Source: Bacteroidales bacterium
Lineage (GTDB): Bacteria > Bacteroidota > Bacteroidia > Bacteroidales > VadinHA17
Length of the DNA: 14,804 bases
Reading direction: 5' to 3'
Assembly (NCBI GenBank): GCA_003162595.1
Contig: PMNJ01000353.1
Location: 33,543 to 48,346 of the forward strand
Part shown: piece by piece, positions 14,484 through 14,804 of the stretch
Position numbering within the stretch: the stretch's first letter is position 1
Layout of the letters: every line of letters begins with the position of its first letter
Notes under the pieces: model-generated
The model's input: only the letters and a program-made list of their open reading frames with translations
Database searches by the model: none
Told to the model about the DNA's origin: nothing
Program-made: the position numbers and the translations under genes

Positions 14484-14804
14484 TTAATCTTCCGTCTTCG
14501 AATATTTTCTTTTCAGGAAAAAGTAAACAGGGATACCTGAAAAAATGAGGATCATACCAATAGCGGCTTCCCGGGGCCGGGTTATTATAGTATTAAAAAA
14601 CAAGCCGATACAAAACAGGATAAAGACTGCCGGTACCACAGGATATCCCCAAACTTTATATGGTCTGTGCACTTCCGGTATCCTGCGCCGTAAAATAAAT
14701 ACCCCAAGAGCTGTGGCTCCATAAAAAATGAAAACAGAGAAAATAATCATATCAGTCAGCTGATCGAAGGTTCCTGAAAGAACCAGCACCGAAGCCCAGA
14801 TTCC
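14484..14804 (-). CDS. APC-family amino acid permease, C-terminal part
   Basis: The reading frame stays open to the window edge, so this is only the last 106 residues of a longer protein that starts beyond 14804. There are three or four hydrophobic segments, the phrase TFDQLTDMIIFSVFIFYGATALGVFILRRR (shortened here as FDQLTDMIIF...ALGVFILRRR), then RPYKVWGYPVVPAVFILFC and a final helix before a charged tail (FFLKRKYSKTED). This is the typical ending of APC/LAT-like amino acid permeases of the inner membrane (about 450-480 residues). The substrate cannot be told. It converges with the old yellow enzyme gene across a shared terminator. Confidence 0.85.
   Translation of the reverse strand, partial: GIWASVLVLSGTFDQLTDMIIFSVFIFYGATALGVFILRRRIPEVHRPYKVWGYPVVPAVFILFCIGLFFNTIITRPREAAIGMILIFSGIPVYFFLKRKYSKTED

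Noticed and set aside
1..14804. CRISPR array, tRNA, rRNA, insertion sequence with transposase
   Set aside because: No regularly spaced direct repeats, no recognisable tRNA or rRNA sequence, and no transposase-like ORF was seen on reading both strands.

Overview
The window looks like a chromosomal stretch from a member of the Bacteroidota. It is AT-rich. Two upstream regions carry the phylum's sigma-ABfr type -7 box (TAnnTTTG, at 5558-5565 and 8070-8077). Several genes lack a clear Shine-Dalgarno sequence. The protein set (BASS transporter, secreted PQQ-type propeller, CE1-type esterase with an N-terminal Ig-like domain, small DUF6496 protein) also fits environmental Bacteroidota. I cannot name a genus.

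Layout. Positions 1-1113 hold no convincing gene, but they carry two structured segments: a TTGACCA-N6-GCCGG site present three times within an 83-nt hairpin (484-589), and copy A of an intergenic element (630-730). Next come an encapsulin-type ferritin-like protein without a shell gene (1114), an FNR-type flavin reductase and an SDR dehydrogenase spaced as an operon (1550, 2238), a DUF6496 small basic protein (3113), and a PoxB-like pyruvate:quinone oxidoreductase (3559). Copy B of the element follows. Then come a secreted esterase (5648), a BASS-family transporter (7005), an aldo/keto reductase (8102), a 3' remnant of a flavodoxin-like gene (9088-9210), and a double carboxymuconolactone decarboxylase-like protein (9328). 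A secreted PQQ-type propeller (10225) and a cupin (11553) are closely spaced. Copy C lies downstream of the cupin. An LDH2-type dehydrogenase and a YqjM-type old yellow enzyme are closely spaced (12218, 13355). They converge, across a bidirectional terminator, on an APC-family permease that runs off the right edge on the minus strand.

Theme. Most cytoplasmic genes are redox enzymes using NAD(P)H, flavin, ThDP or metal (FNR, SDR, PoxB, AKR, LDH2, OYE), alongside a ferritin-like protein. This suggests carbonyl and pyruvate metabolism with redox or iron handling, but they form several short transcription units rather than one obvious pathway.

The most unusual signal is the three-copy intergenic element. 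Each copy has a conserved 27-nt head, then a hairpin of unrelated sequence ending in a T-run. In at least two copies the end of the head can pair with sequence just past the T-run, using different bases in each copy (GGAGT/ACTCC against GGTAC/GTACC). That is the pattern of compensatory change expected of a structured RNA family.
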